Program-made: the position numbers and the translations under genes | In this document: positions 8,401-21,775 of the stretch, one piece after another | How the letters are laid out: each line of letters opens with the position of its first letter | How positions within the stretch are numbered: the stretch's first letter is position 1 | The notes under the pieces: model-generated | The model's input: the letters and a program-made list of their open reading frames with translations, nothing else | Told to the model about the DNA's origin: nothing | The model's database searches: none | Assembly (NCBI GenBank): GCA_022826925.1 | Contig: JAJDTX010000105.1 | Span: 62,001 to 126,000, forward strand | Source of the DNA: Bryobacterales bacterium | Lineage (GTDB): Bacteria > Acidobacteriota > Terriglobia > Bryobacterales > UBA6623 | Length of the DNA stretch: 64,000 nt | Direction: 5' to 3'

Positions 8401-9633
8401 ATGACAACTGCACTTCGCTCGACACTTGCCGCAGTGGCCCTGCTGGCCCTGCTCGCAACCTGCACCACTCCATCCGAAGAGCCGATGGCCGCTGCGGACG
8501 GCCCAATGGCTCCCGTCTTCGAGGTCGATCCTCTGTGGCCCAAGCCGCTTCCCAACCATTGGTTGCTCGGAACGGTCATCGGGGTGGACGTCGACGACCA
8601 AGACAATGTCTGGATCGTCCATCGCGGCAGTTCGCTGGAACGCAAGGAACTCTACGCGACTTGGGATCCGCCGGCGTCCTATTGCTGCTTCGCCGCACCG
8701 CCGGTCCTCGCTTTCAACCAGGAGGGCGATCTGATCGAGCACTGGGGCGGCCCTGGCGATGGCTATGACTGGCCGACCTCCAATCACGGCGTTGATGTCG
8801 ACCACAAAGGCAACGTCTGGATCGGTGGCAACGGCCGCGGCCCATCCAAGGAGGCCGCGGCGCTGCCGCACCACGAAGACGCGATGGGCAAGGGACGCGT
8901 CCACGACAGCATGGTGCTGAAATTCACGCGCACCGGCGAGTTTCTGATGCAGATCGGCAAGCCGTTCGCGGGCGAGGGCAGCCACGACCTGAAGAACTTC
9001 AAACTGCCTGCCAAGACACTGGTCGACCCGAACACGAACGAGCTGTACATTGCCGATGGCTACGGCAACCGGCGGGTGATCGTGCTCGACGCGGACACCG
9101 GCGAGTACAAGCGGCACTGGGGGGCCTATGGCAATGAGCCGGACGACACGCAGCTGCCTGCCTACACGCCCGGCGACAAGCCGGATCAGTTCCGCACGCC
9201 CGTGCATGGGATCGCGCTCGCGGACGACGGCATGGTCTATGTGTGCGACCGCACCAACGACCGCATCCAAGCGTTTACAGCGGACGGAAAGTTCGTGAAA
9301 GAGACGTGGGTCGAACCTGACACGCTCGGCGACGGATCGACCTTCGATGTCGCACTCTCGCGGGATCCAGAGCAGAAGTACCTGTACGTCGCAGACGGAG
9401 CGAACCAGCGCATCCACATCCTCGACCGCGAGTCGCTGGAGACGCTGACAAGCTTCGGCGACGGCGGCCGGCAGCCCGGCCAGTTCTACGCGGTCCACAG
9501 CGTGGCGACCGACTCGATGGGCAACCTCTACACCACCGAGACCTACCGCGGCCAACGCGTTCAGCGGTTCTTGTACAAAGGGCTGGCCCCGGTCACGGAG
9601 GAGCAGCAGGGTGTAGTCTGGCCGACCGACTGA
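8401..9633 (+). CDS. Exported lipoprotein with NHL/six-bladed beta-propeller repeats
   Basis: A 410-residue protein with a lipoprotein signal peptide (hydrophobic LAAVALLALLATC, lipobox Cys at about residue 21). Blade-like repeats follow: GVDVDDQDNVWIVHRG, GVDVDHKGNVWIGGNG, ELYIADGYGNRRVIVLD, GIALADDGMVYVCDRTNDR and YLYVADGANQRIHILD, typical of NHL/6-bladed propellers as in peptidyl-alpha-hydroxyglycine lyase and SMP-30-like proteins. Such proteins bind ligands or have lyase or lactonase activity; nothing visible fixes the substrate. Probably anchored in the outer or inner membrane facing the periplasm. Confidence 0.85.
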   Translation: MTTALRSTLAAVALLALLATCTTPSEEPMAAADGPMAPVFEVDPLWPKPLPNHWLLGTVIGVDVDDQDNVWIVHRGSSLERKELYATWDPPASYCCFAAPPVLAFNQEGDLIEHWGGPGDGYDWPTSNHGVDVDHKGNVWIGGNGRGPSKEAAALPHHEDAMGKGRVHDSMVLKFTRTGEFLMQIGKPFAGEGSHDLKNFKLPAKTLVDPNTNELYIADGYGNRRVIVLDADTGEYKRHWGAYGNEPDDTQLPAYTPGDKPDQFRTPVHGIALADDGMVYVCDRTNDRIQAFTADGKFVKETWVEPDTLGDGSTFDVALSRDPEQKYLYVADGANQRIHILDRESLETLTSFGDGGRQPGQFYAVHSVATDSMGNLYTTETYRGQRVQRFLYKGLAPVTEEQQGVVWPTD

Positions 9634-10070
9634 CTCGCGACTGTCTGTTCATGGGCCGACTGCCGCAGCGTGCTGCGCGGACGGCTACGGGTCCTCTCCG
9701 GCTGCGTGGCCCCTTGCTATCGGCCGGCCGGGTGCTGGTTCAATGGCGGGTCCTGCCGAGCAGGCCTGCAGCAGGGCTTGCCTCGATTGCGCGAGCTCCT
9801 GCGGTTGAGCTGGTGAACTCGTCTAGGCAACGGTCGAGTCGACGGGTGCCGATCGCACCCCGGCGGTTTCCCGCGCGTCAGCGCCGGAACAGCGATGCTG
9901 TCCGACGGACATGTGGCAGCAACTGCCCGGCCAACTTGGGATTCCCCATTCCGGCCGCCTCGCACGGGCAGTGCAGTCCCACCCTTTGAACCCTTTACAC
10001 TTAGGCAGGCGTAAACGACTACAGGGAGGGCGGCCGCTCGGTCGGCTACATCTCTTCGCCTGCTGCACGG
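9634..10070. other. Long intergenic region before an ECF sigma gene
   Basis: No coding frame with family character and no tRNA-like fold was seen. The part nearest the sigma gene (about 9985-10025) is locally less G+C-rich and contains TTGAAC and TTTACACTTAGG, possible promoter parts, but no well-spaced pair. Most likely upstream regulatory DNA for the sigma/anti-sigma operon. Confidence 0.4.
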
Positions 10071-10625
10071 ATGGACATCGCCCCGCGCAAATTGCTCGAT
10101 GCTGCGCTCGCTGATTCGGAGGCGTTCGCGCGTATCGTCGACCACACGCAGGGGATGGTGTACGGGGTGGCCTTCGGGTTCTTCTCCAACCGTGCCATCG
10201 CGGAAGATTTGGCGCAAGAAGCGTACTTGGAGCTATTCCGCAACCTCGGCAGGCTTCAATCGGACATGCACCTCGTAAACTGGCTGCGGCAGACCACGGT
10301 GCGCAAGTGCATCGACTACTCTCGGCGCAAGAAGCATGCTCCACACGCGAGTCTGGATTCCATACCGGAGCGCTCAGTCGACCCGGTCGAGCCTGACCCC
10401 CGCCTGTCCGCCGAGCTTGGTCGCAAGGTCGCTGACCTTCCTACGAAGATGCGCATGGTGATCGTGCTGCGCTTTCAAGAGGACCTGAAGCTCCACGAGA
10501 TCGCCGAGGCGTTGGACATCCCGGTTAACACCGTCAAGACCCTGCTGCGACGAGCGCTCATCAGGCTCAGGCCCAAGGTCGCCCACCTACGACAGGAGGT
10601 TTCCTATGTCCCTGTGGGACGATAG
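10071..10625 (+). CDS. ECF-type RNA polymerase sigma factor
   Basis: A 184-residue sigma-70 family protein with region 2 (AFGFFSNRAIAEDLAQEAYLELFRNL, then VNWLRQTTVRKCIDYSRR) and region 4 (LPTKMRMVIVLRFQEDL, then HEIAEALDIPVNTVKTLLRRA). This is the two-domain ECF pattern, without region 1.1 or 3. It overlaps the next gene by 20 bp; that gene encodes a short membrane protein, probably its anti-sigma factor. The third gene is a DUF4252 protein. Expected to direct transcription after an envelope or extracytoplasmic signal; the target promoters are unknown. Confidence 0.92.
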   Translation: MDIAPRKLLDAALADSEAFARIVDHTQGMVYGVAFGFFSNRAIAEDLAQEAYLELFRNLGRLQSDMHLVNWLRQTTVRKCIDYSRRKKHAPHASLDSIPERSVDPVEPDPRLSAELGRKVADLPTKMRMVIVLRFQEDLKLHEIAEALDIPVNTVKTLLRRALIRLRPKVAHLRQEVSYVPVGR

Positions 10626-10989
10626 CCGCCATCTCGAGCAAGAGCTTCGCCGCGTGATGGCGCGGCCGCAAGCGCCGTCCGGGCTTGGCCTCCGCGTCAT
10701 GGCGCGGATTCGCGACGAGGCTCGTCGGCCGGCGGAGGATTCGCTACGGGCGGCCTCGTCCGGCAAGATCTGGTTCCGTGGCGGGTGGGCGCTCGCCGCA
10801 TGCGCATGCGTCGCCTTGCTAGTGACGATCTTCGCTTGGCCTAGAGAAGAAGAGGGGTTGCAAGCCAACGCGGCGGACATGGCCGAGGTCGAACGAGAAC
10901 TCGCCGAGGTCCTGCAACTGGCGGGTAGCCAGTGGAACCGCGCGCAGGAGCTGGCATTCCCAATCGGACAGGACAAAGAACATGACTAA
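10606..10989 (+). CDS. Probable membrane anti-sigma factor
   Basis: A 127-residue protein: an Arg/Glu-rich cytoplasmic N-terminal half (residues 1-65), one membrane helix (WALAACACVALLVTIFAW, about 64-81), and a short helical C-terminal part outside. It has no clear HxxxCxxC zinc motif. It is called anti-sigma from topology and from its 20-bp overlap with the ECF sigma gene, a layout that couples synthesis of the pair. An 8-bp overlap links it to the DUF4252 gene, so the three genes form one operon. Confidence 0.65.
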   Translation: MSLWDDSRHLEQELRRVMARPQAPSGLGLRVMARIRDEARRPAEDSLRAASSGKIWFRGGWALAACACVALLVTIFAWPREEEGLQANAADMAEVERELAEVLQLAGSQWNRAQELAFPIGQDKEHD

Positions 10990-11575
10990 GACTTACCCAC
11001 TCCACGTCGTTGTCGGCATCGTCGCTACGCTGCTGGTGCTCGGTGCCCCAGCCTCGTTGCGGGCGCAGAGCCAGTCCGCTGACGCCGCCTTGGAATTCTC
11101 CGCCTTGGAGGCGAAGGCTGACGAAGTCGTGAAGGTGAATCTTTGGGGACGCCCGCTCGAGCAGGCCAAGAAGCTGCTCGGATTGCGCAAGAACGTCACC
11201 GCATCGGTGCGCAGTTTCATGAGCGGCCTGACTGCGGTATACCGGCGAACCTACCGCTTTCGCAAGGGCCGAGCCAGCGAGGACGATGTCAGGCCCGTGC
11301 ACGAGCAACTAGCCGAAGATGGCTGGGTGCCCTTGATCGAGGCCGCTGACCGCGACAAGCCGCAATCGCTGTCCGTCTACTCGTACTACGACAACGAACA
11401 AGTCGCGGGTATGACTGTGGTCTCAACGGATTCCGACGAGGTGACGGTTCTGAAAATCATCGGACCGGTAGACTTCGAGGCCCTCTCGGAGATCGGCAGC
11501 GGCCTTGGCCTGCCCGTGATGAACGTGGCCACCTCTGAAATCCGAAAGCTGTCGGGCCAGACTACCGGCAGGTGA
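10982..11575 (+). CDS. DUF4252 family exported protein
   Basis: A 197-residue protein with a signal peptide (VVVGIVATLLVLGAPASLRA). The mature part carries DUF4252 hallmarks: FSALEAKADEVVKVNLWG near the start, GLTAVYRRTYRFRKG, YSYYDNEQVAGMTVVSTDS and VLKIIGPVDFEALSEIG. The family's function is unknown, but members are often encoded with ECF sigma and anti-sigma genes, as here. It may be a periplasmic target or sensor of the sigma system. The stop lies 3 bp before the end of the convergent M16 peptidase gene. Confidence 0.75.
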   Translation: MTKTYPLHVVVGIVATLLVLGAPASLRAQSQSADAALEFSALEAKADEVVKVNLWGRPLEQAKKLLGLRKNVTASVRSFMSGLTAVYRRTYRFRKGRASEDDVRPVHEQLAEDGWVPLIEAADRDKPQSLSVYSYYDNEQVAGMTVVSTDSDEVTVLKIIGPVDFEALSEIGSGLGLPVMNVATSEIRKLSGQTTGR

Positions 11576-11578
11576 GTC

Positions 11579-14332
11579 TCAATCCAGCAGCGTCCCTTCT
11601 GGGCTGAGCCTGCGGATGTCGGCGAAGCCCAGCTCCCGCACGCCGGCTTCGATCTCGGCCAGGTCCCCGACCACTACCCAGACAACGCTATCCGGTTGCA
11701 CGATCTGCTTGGCCGCGGCCTCGACATCGTCCAAGCTCACCGCGCGCACGCGATCGGCATACGTCTCGAAGTAGTCTTCGGGCAGGCCGTGCTTGAGGAT
11801 CTTGACTAGCGCGCCCAACACTGCGCGCTTCGTCTCGTACTGTCCAGGCAGCCGCAGGGTCCGGTTCCTCTGCGCTTTCTCCAGCTCCTCGGCGTCGGGA
11901 GGACGCGGCCCCAAGATGTCCCGCAGCTCCCGGTCCATTTCGATCATCGATTCCTTGGTCTTGTCGGTCTGAACCGGAGCGTACGCCATGAACAACCTCG
12001 GTCCAACCGCATCGATCAGGGTGCTCCTGGCGCCGTAGGCCCAGTGCTTGTCCTCGCGGAGGTTCATATTGATCCGGGAGGTAAAGCTCCCGCCGAGGAT
12101 CGAATTCATCGTCTCGATGGAGATCTCGTCAGGATTGTTGGTCGGCGGCGCGGGCAGGCCAGCCAGGATCACCGACTGCAGCGCGCCCGGCTTGTCGACC
12201 AAGTAAACGCTTCGCCCATCGGCAGCCGCTACCTTCCCGATGTCGAGCTTCGGCAGCTCTCCGTCGCCCTTCCAGCTGCCGAAGCGTCCCTCCAGCATCG
12301 GCTGGAGCGTCGCCAGCGGAACATCGCCGACTACGACGACAGTGGCGTTGCTGGGGCGATACCACGTGCGGTGAAACGACACCACGTCGTCGCGGGTCAA
12401 GGAGGTCACGGACTCGACAGTGCCGCTTCCAGTCATGGGAGCCGCGTAGGCATGATCGTCGCCGAAGATCAGGCCGGGCAAGAGACGCAGGCCGACTGTG
12501 AACGGCTGCGCGAGTTCTTGCTGGATGCCCGCCACACGCAGGCGCTTGAGTCGATCGAGCTCTTGCTGCGGAAATGACGGGCGCAGCACAACCTCGGCCA
12601 ACAGATCGAGCGATTCCTGCAAGCGCTCCGACAGCGCGGAGAGGGAAACGCTCGCCGTGTCCAATGAGGCGGAGGAGGAAATCCGCGCGCCGATGCGGGT
12701 CGCCTCATCGCTGATCTGCAGTGATGACAGGCCCTCCGTGCCCTCATCCAGCATCTCCGCAGTCATCTTGGCGAGGCCCAGCTTTCCGAGCCGGTCCGCC
12801 GCGAAACCGGCGTCGAAGATGAGCGCCATCTCGACGGTGGGGATCGAGCGCACGCGGGCGTGCACTACCTTCAATCCGTTCGAAAGCTCGGTCTCGCTTG
12901 TGGCGGGAAACGTGAATTCCGGAAAGCCGGAGGCCGACGGCAGCTGGGAACGATCCACTTTGCTCTCGGAAACGCGACGTTCGGGGGCCGGGTGAATCTC
13001 GAGCACGTAGACCCCGTCGGAGAGATACTCCGCAGCGGTCGAGCGAATGTCCTCGGCGGCGGCATCTTCGGCCCACGCCAGCATCTTCTTGTAGTGGGAG
13101 GGATCGCCCACGTACACCTCGTTGCGTGCGAGGATGTCGGACTTGCCGCCGAATCCGCCGATCCGCTCGGCGCCGCGAATGAAGCGAGCCTTGTGGTCCA
13201 TCTTGGCCCGTGCCAGCTCGTCGTCGGTAGGCCCCGACTGCAGGAACTCGCGGAGTTCCTCGTCCAGGGTGGCCTCGACCTCGGCAAGCTTCCCGTCACG
13301 ATGAGCGGTGGCTTGGACGACGACCTGCCCGGCGATCTCTTGGGCTTGGATATAGGCCGTGGCGCTGGTGGCGATCTGGTCCTCGTAGACCAAGCGCTTG
13401 TACAGCCGGGAACTCTTGCCGGCGGCGAGCACATCCGTTGCCAGATCGAGCAGCACGGCTTCGCGCGTGCCCCACTCGGGCACGTTCCAGACCTTCATGA
13501 CACGCGCCTGCGGCACCCGGTCTTCGACCTTCTGCCTGTGCTCGCCGGTGCGGCGGGCGATCCAAGACTGCTGCCGGGCGACGGGCGGTCCGCTGGGGAT
13601 GCTGCCGAAGTAGCGCTCCACCAATTCGCGCGCCTCTTCCGGAGCGATGTCACCGGCGATCGAGATCACTGCGTTGGCCGCGCCGTAGTAGGTGCGAAAC
13701 CACTCGTGGACATCCTCCAGCGAAGCGGCATCGAGGTCTTCCATCTCTCCGATCACGGTCCACGAGTACGGATGGCCCTGCGGGAACGTGTTCTTGGTGA
13801 TCAGTTCGTAGGAGACAGCGTAGGGCTGGTTCTCGCCTTGGCGCTTCTCGTTCTGGACCACGCCGCGCTGTTCGTCCAGCTTGGCCTGGTCCACCGCGCC
13901 CAGCATGTGCCCCATGCGGTCGGATTCCATCCACAGGGCCACGTCCAGCGCCGGCCGCGGCACGTCTTGGAAGTAGTTGGTGCGGTCTTCGTTGGTCGTG
14001 CCGTTGAGATTGGTCGCGCCGACGCGCTCCATGGCTTGGAAGTAGTCGTCGTTGAAGTTCTCCGAACCGTTGAACATCAGGTGCTCGAACAGGTGGGCGA
14101 AGCCAGTCTTGCCGGGCTTCTCGTTCTTCGATCCCACGTGGTACCAGACGTTGACCGAGACGATCGGCGCCTTGCGGTCCTCATGAACCAGCAGCGTCAG
14201 TCCGTTGTCCAAGACGTACTTCGTATAGGGGATGTCGATGTCCGCCTTGAGCGGCATGGCCAGCGCGCCGGCCATGCAGGCGAGCCCTAGGATCTGGAGC
14301 ATCGGGAGCTTGCATTGAAGTGCGAATTCCAT
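11579..14332 (-). CDS. Exported M16-family zinc peptidase (two-domain, pitrilysin-like)
   Basis: A 917-residue protein with a signal peptide (LQILGLACMAGALAMPLKA) and two M16 halves. The first half holds the inverted zinc motif HLFEH (His80, Glu83, His84). The second half (from about residue 480) has the fold-like sequence but no HxxEH, as in the inactive C-terminal halves of this family. M16 peptidases close around peptides and short unfolded proteins; this one should act in the periplasm. GAGG lies 8 nt before the ATG. Monocistronic and convergent with the sigma operon. Confidence 0.92.
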   Translation of the reverse strand: MEFALQCKLPMLQILGLACMAGALAMPLKADIDIPYTKYVLDNGLTLLVHEDRKAPIVSVNVWYHVGSKNEKPGKTGFAHLFEHLMFNGSENFNDDYFQAMERVGATNLNGTTNEDRTNYFQDVPRPALDVALWMESDRMGHMLGAVDQAKLDEQRGVVQNEKRQGENQPYAVSYELITKNTFPQGHPYSWTVIGEMEDLDAASLEDVHEWFRTYYGAANAVISIAGDIAPEEARELVERYFGSIPSGPPVARQQSWIARRTGEHRQKVEDRVPQARVMKVWNVPEWGTREAVLLDLATDVLAAGKSSRLYKRLVYEDQIATSATAYIQAQEIAGQVVVQATAHRDGKLAEVEATLDEELREFLQSGPTDDELARAKMDHKARFIRGAERIGGFGGKSDILARNEVYVGDPSHYKKMLAWAEDAAAEDIRSTAAEYLSDGVYVLEIHPAPERRVSESKVDRSQLPSASGFPEFTFPATSETELSNGLKVVHARVRSIPTVEMALIFDAGFAADRLGKLGLAKMTAEMLDEGTEGLSSLQISDEATRIGARISSSASLDTASVSLSALSERLQESLDLLAEVVLRPSFPQQELDRLKRLRVAGIQQELAQPFTVGLRLLPGLIFGDDHAYAAPMTGSGTVESVTSLTRDDVVSFHRTWYRPSNATVVVVGDVPLATLQPMLEGRFGSWKGDGELPKLDIGKVAAADGRSVYLVDKPGALQSVILAGLPAPPTNNPDEISIETMNSILGGSFTSRINMNLREDKHWAYGARSTLIDAVGPRLFMAYAPVQTDKTKESMIEMDRELRDILGPRPPDAEELEKAQRNRTLRLPGQYETKRAVLGALVKILKHGLPEDYFETYADRVRAVSLDDVEAAAKQIVQPDSVVWVVVGDLAEIEAGVRELGFADIRRLSPEGTLLD

Positions 14333-14561
14333 TGCGGTACCTCGGATTGTCCTTAGTTCAACATAGCTTCCGGAGAAGCGTCCGTGCAGAGCCCGCCCGG
14401 AGCTGGGCTAGGCGGCGGGTGGGCGCGGAGACGCTCGCTGTGCCCGGCGAGAGGCGTCAAGGGGACCGTTGCGTTTCGCGCGCGGATGCGTATCGACGAA
14501 GCATTTGCAGCCAACGCCGTCAAGGTCTGGCGGGTCCTGGGCGGACAGGCCGGGGCCAGCG

Positions 14562-18631
<4,070 letters not shown>

Positions 18632-19120
18632 TCGGCTCTCCCGCCATCCCGCGCGCCGTTCGCACCGACCTCCTCCGCCCCATCCTGAACGTGGTCGGGA
18701 CGCTCTCGACCGGGCGGATATCGCCGGACTTCCTTCATGGTAGGGCGGGAGCGCAAATCAGCCAAGAGATGGATATCACGCAAGGGCGTCCGCTGGCCGC
18801 CGTTCTGCGGGTTCGCGCCCCGGCGATGGGCGATTCCGGGCACTCCACGGCGTCGTTCCGGGCCGGGCTCTGGCTGTTTTCCCGAAACTTCCGGGGCTGA
18901 GCTCCTCAGCTGTTGGACGAATCGGTCAAGGCGTGCTAGCTTGAAGTTACGGCTAAGCTTTGATCCCGGCAATCAGTTGGGTTCTGCGCAGCTGTTGGAC
19001 AACCGCATTTCAATCCGCAGCGTGTCCGGCAGAAGCCTTCCGTGATCGGCAAGCGTATTCCGCGTAGTCACGCTCTTCGTGATGCGGTTCTGATAGGATT
19101 TTCTATCCAAGGGAAGGTTC
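18632..19120. other. Intergenic region between copA and aroF
   Basis: About 490 bp with no supported gene. CAGCTGTTGGAC occurs twice (18907 and 18989), perhaps by chance. Near the right end, TAGGAT and AAGGGAAGG precede aroF and probably belong to its promoter and ribosome site. Confidence 0.4.
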
Positions 19121-20164
19121 ATGATCATTTCGATGAAGCCGGGCGCGACGCGCGAACAGGTTGACCGCGTCTGTAACCGAATCCAAGAGATGGACTTTGC
19201 GGTCCGCTCCATCCAAGGTGACGAACGCGTCGTGATCGCGGCGGTGGGCTTAGGGGACGTGACCCACGCGATCGAGGTGCTGCGATCCGTCGAAGGTGTC
19301 GAAAACGGTGTGCCGATCAGCGCGCCTTACAAACTCGTGAGCAAACAGGTCAAGAGCGACCGCACCGTGGTGCAAGCCGGCGATGCTTCGATCGGCGGCG
19401 ACGAGTTCGCCATCATCGCCGGTCCGTGCTCGGTCGAGACTGAAGGGCAGATCATGGCTTGCGCAGAAGCCGTCGCCACGGCCGGAGGCCGCTTCCTGCG
19501 AGGCGGCGCGTACAAGCCCCGCACCAGCCCGTACAGCTTCCAAGGCTTGGAGGAGGAGGGCCTGCGCCTGCTGCGCAAGGCCGGTGACAGTCACGGGCTG
19601 AAGGTGGTCACCGAAGTCATGACCGTGACCAACGTCCAGCTCGTAGCCGACTATGCCGACGTGCTCCAGATCGGTGCTCGCAACGTGCAGAACTTCCCTC
19701 TTCTCAAAGAAGTTGGCGCGTTGACCAGCTGTCCGGTCATGCTCAAGCGCGGGCAAAGCGCAACCATCGAGGAATTCCTGCTCTCGGCCGAGTACATTGT
19801 CACGAACGGCAACCCGAATGTCTTTCTCTGCGAGCGCGGCATTCGCACCTTCGAGTCGGCCACCCGCAACACCCTCGACATCAACGCGGTGCCGGTCCTT
19901 AACCAGCTGACGCACCTGCCTGTGATCCTCGATCCGGCGCACGCAACAGGCAAGCGCGCTCTGATTCCGCCACTGATGCGGGCCGCCGTCGCAGTCGGCG
20001 CCGATGGTGCCATGGTTGAGATCCATCCTGATCCAGAGCGGGCGTGGAGCGACGGGGCGCAGTCGATGACGTTCAGCTCGTTCGGCGAGATGATGCGGGA
20101 AATCGCGCCGTACGTCGAGCTTTGGAAAGCTACGCGGCTGCAGGCGGCTTGCGTGCCTGCGTGA
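19121..20164 (+). CDS. aroF: 3-deoxy-7-phosphoheptulonate synthase (type I-beta, with N-terminal ferredoxin-like domain)
   Basis: A 347-residue DAHP synthase, which joins PEP and erythrose-4-phosphate in the first step of the shikimate pathway. An N-terminal ferredoxin-like domain (residues 1-70) is followed by the barrel with [49 protein letters not shown] and [15 protein letters not shown]. The extra N-terminal domain is the type found in Thermotoga-like enzymes, where it carries tyrosine/phenylalanine feedback control. Start ATG 19121 has AAGGGAAGG upstream. Two nucleotide-sugar genes follow closely, an unexpected pairing. Confidence 0.95.
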   Translation: MIISMKPGATREQVDRVCNRIQEMDFAVRSIQGDERVVIAAVGLGDVTHAIEVLRSVEGVENGVPISAPYKLVSKQVKSDRTVVQAGDASIGGDEFAIIAGPCSVETEGQIMACAEAVATAGGRFLRGGAYKPRTSPYSFQGLEEEGLRLLRKAGDSHGLKVVTEVMTVTNVQLVADYADVLQIGARNVQNFPLLKEVGALTSCPVMLKRGQSATIEEFLLSAEYIVTNGNPNVFLCERGIRTFESATRNTLDINAVPVLNQLTHLPVILDPAHATGKRALIPPLMRAAVAVGADGAMVEIHPDPERAWSDGAQSMTFSSFGEMMREIAPYVELWKATRLQAACVPA

Positions 20165-20177
20165 GGGCGCAGGTTTC

Positions 20178-20750
20178 GTGCCGGGCGAGAGCGGCCGAAC
20201 CGTCGGCGAGGTCGGCTCAATCAAGCTGACGCTGCCACGGTGCCAGCCCGGGCTGGGCGATTTGATCGTAAGCCCGGATGCGCCTGAGTTGATCGATGGC
20301 GTCCAGGTCGCGGACTTCTCGCTCTGGCCGGACGACCGGGGGTATTTCCTCGAGGTCGCACGGTTGGGGCAGGGGCTTCCCGCTGGGTTTCCCGGCGCTA
20401 CCACGCAGGTGTCGGCGGCGCTCAGCTATCCGGGCACGGTCAAGGCGTTTCACTATCACACCCGGCAGAGCGACCTGTGGGTTCCGTGCCTCGGCATGCT
20501 GCAGGTCGCCCTCTGTGACTTGCGCCAAGGCTCTCCGACACATGGGACGCGCAACACGCTCTATATCGGGCAATTCCGTCCGTGGCAGCTGCTGATTCCC
20601 CCGGGAGTTGCGCACGGCTACAAGGTGATCGGCGATTCGGAGGCGCTGCTGGTGTACCTCACCGACCGGCATTACGACCCGTCCGACGAGGGCCGCCTGC
20701 CCCATGACAGCCCAGAGATCGCCTACGACTGGGAGACTCAGCGCAAGTGA
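20178..20750 (+). CDS. rfbC: dTDP-4-dehydrorhamnose 3,5-epimerase family protein
   Basis: A 190-residue cupin of the RmlC type. The catalytic His region reads [18 protein letters not shown], followed by [16 protein letters not shown] and the end motif DPSDEGRL with IAYDW. The KAFHxHxxQ form rather than RGLHYQ marks a divergent branch, so the exact reaction may differ from classical rhamnose synthesis. GTG start, 13 bp after aroF. Its TGA overlaps the GTG start of rfbB by 4 bp, indicating translational coupling. No rfbA or rfbD is in the window. Confidence 0.85.
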   Translation: MPGESGRTVGEVGSIKLTLPRCQPGLGDLIVSPDAPELIDGVQVADFSLWPDDRGYFLEVARLGQGLPAGFPGATTQVSAALSYPGTVKAFHYHTRQSDLWVPCLGMLQVALCDLRQGSPTHGTRNTLYIGQFRPWQLLIPPGVAHGYKVIGDSEALLVYLTDRHYDPSDEGRLPHDSPEIAYDWETQRK

Positions 20751-21775
20751 GGTTGCTGGTCACCGGCGGAGCCGGCTTCATAGGCTCGAACTTTGTCCGC
20801 CAGGCCTTGCGACGCAGTCGGCAGGTGGAGATTCTCGTCTTGGATCTCCTCACCTATGCTGGCAACCTGGAGAATCTGGCACCGGTCGCTGATCTTCCGA
20901 CCTTTCGCTTCAGCCGGGTGGACATTCGCGATGCGGCTGCGGTGCGCGACGCATTCAGGAGCTTCCGTCCCGAGGCAGTCGTGCATTTCGCGGCCGAGTC
21001 GCACGTGGATCGCAGCATCCACTCGCCGGCGGAGTTTGTCTCGACGAACGTAACGGGCACCGGCGTGCTCCTCGAGGCAGCGCGCGAGTGGCCGGTAGGG
21101 CGATTCCTTCACGTGTCCACGGATGAAGTCTACGGGAGCGTTCCAGCGCCGCATGCCGCCGATGAAGAACGGCCGCTGAGTCCGTCGAATCCCTATTCCG
21201 CGTCCAAGGCCGGTGCCGACCTCTTGGTGTCGGCATACGCGAAGACCCATTCGCTTCCAGTGCTCATCACGCGAGCATCCAACAACTACGGGCCGTATCA
21301 GTTTCCCGAAAAGCTCATACCGCTGATGATCACCAATGCCCTCGCGGACAAGCCGTTGCCCGTTTATGGCGATGGGCTTCAGGTGAGGGACTGGTTGCAC
21401 GTCAACGACCACTGCCGAGCGATCGAAGCGGTTCTCGCCGCAGGCCGTGCCGGTGAGACGTACAACATCGGCGGCGGGTGCTCGATGCAGAACATCGAGG
21501 TGGTTCGGCGCGTGCTGGACTGCTGCCGCAAGCCAGAGTCCCTGATCGAATACGTTCCGGATCGCCCCGGCCACGACCGTCGTTACGCGCTCGACTCGAA
21601 GAAGGTCAAGAGCGACACGGGCTGGGAGCCTAGTACAAGCTTCGATTCCGGATTGTGGGAGACGGTGCGATGGTTCCGCGACAACCCGGAATGGTCTGCG
21701 CGAGTGCACTCGGGAGAGTCCCGGACGTTCCATGACCTGAACTACTCCCAACGCGGCGAGTTCCCATCCGTCTGA
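20747..21775 (+). CDS. rfbB: dTDP-glucose 4,6-dehydratase
   Basis: A 342-residue extended SDR enzyme. The NAD-binding motif is VTGGAGFIGSNFV at the N-terminus. The catalytic pair is in YSASKAGAD (Tyr/Lys), after HVSTDEVYGS (the dehydratase Asp-Glu pair), and substrate contacts appear in RASNNYGPYQFPEKLIP. This is the RmlB signature: it removes water from dTDP-glucose to give the 4-keto-6-deoxy sugar. GTG start at 20747, overlapping rfbC by 4 bp. Likely role in a deoxy-sugar of a surface polysaccharide, together with rfbC. Confidence 0.93.
   Translation: MRLLVTGGAGFIGSNFVRQALRRSRQVEILVLDLLTYAGNLENLAPVADLPTFRFSRVDIRDAAAVRDAFRSFRPEAVVHFAAESHVDRSIHSPAEFVSTNVTGTGVLLEAAREWPVGRFLHVSTDEVYGSVPAPHAADEERPLSPSNPYSASKAGADLLVSAYAKTHSLPVLITRASNNYGPYQFPEKLIPLMITNALADKPLPVYGDGLQVRDWLHVNDHCRAIEAVLAAGRAGETYNIGGGCSMQNIEVVRRVLDCCRKPESLIEYVPDRPGHDRRYALDSKKVKSDTGWEPSTSFDSGLWETVRWFRDNPEWSARVHSGESRTFHDLNYSQRGEFPSV

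Noticed and set aside
7999-9555. 518-codon minus-strand open frame opposite the propeller lipoprotein
   Set aside because: Antisense shadow; no family character, and the plus-strand gene is well supported.
12860-14290. 476-codon plus-strand frame opposite the M16 peptidase
   Set aside because: Antisense shadow of a long G+C-rich gene.
18907-19000. CAGCTGTTGGAC repeated twice upstream of aroF
   Set aside because: Only 12 bp, not symmetrical, not placed at promoter spacing; may be chance.
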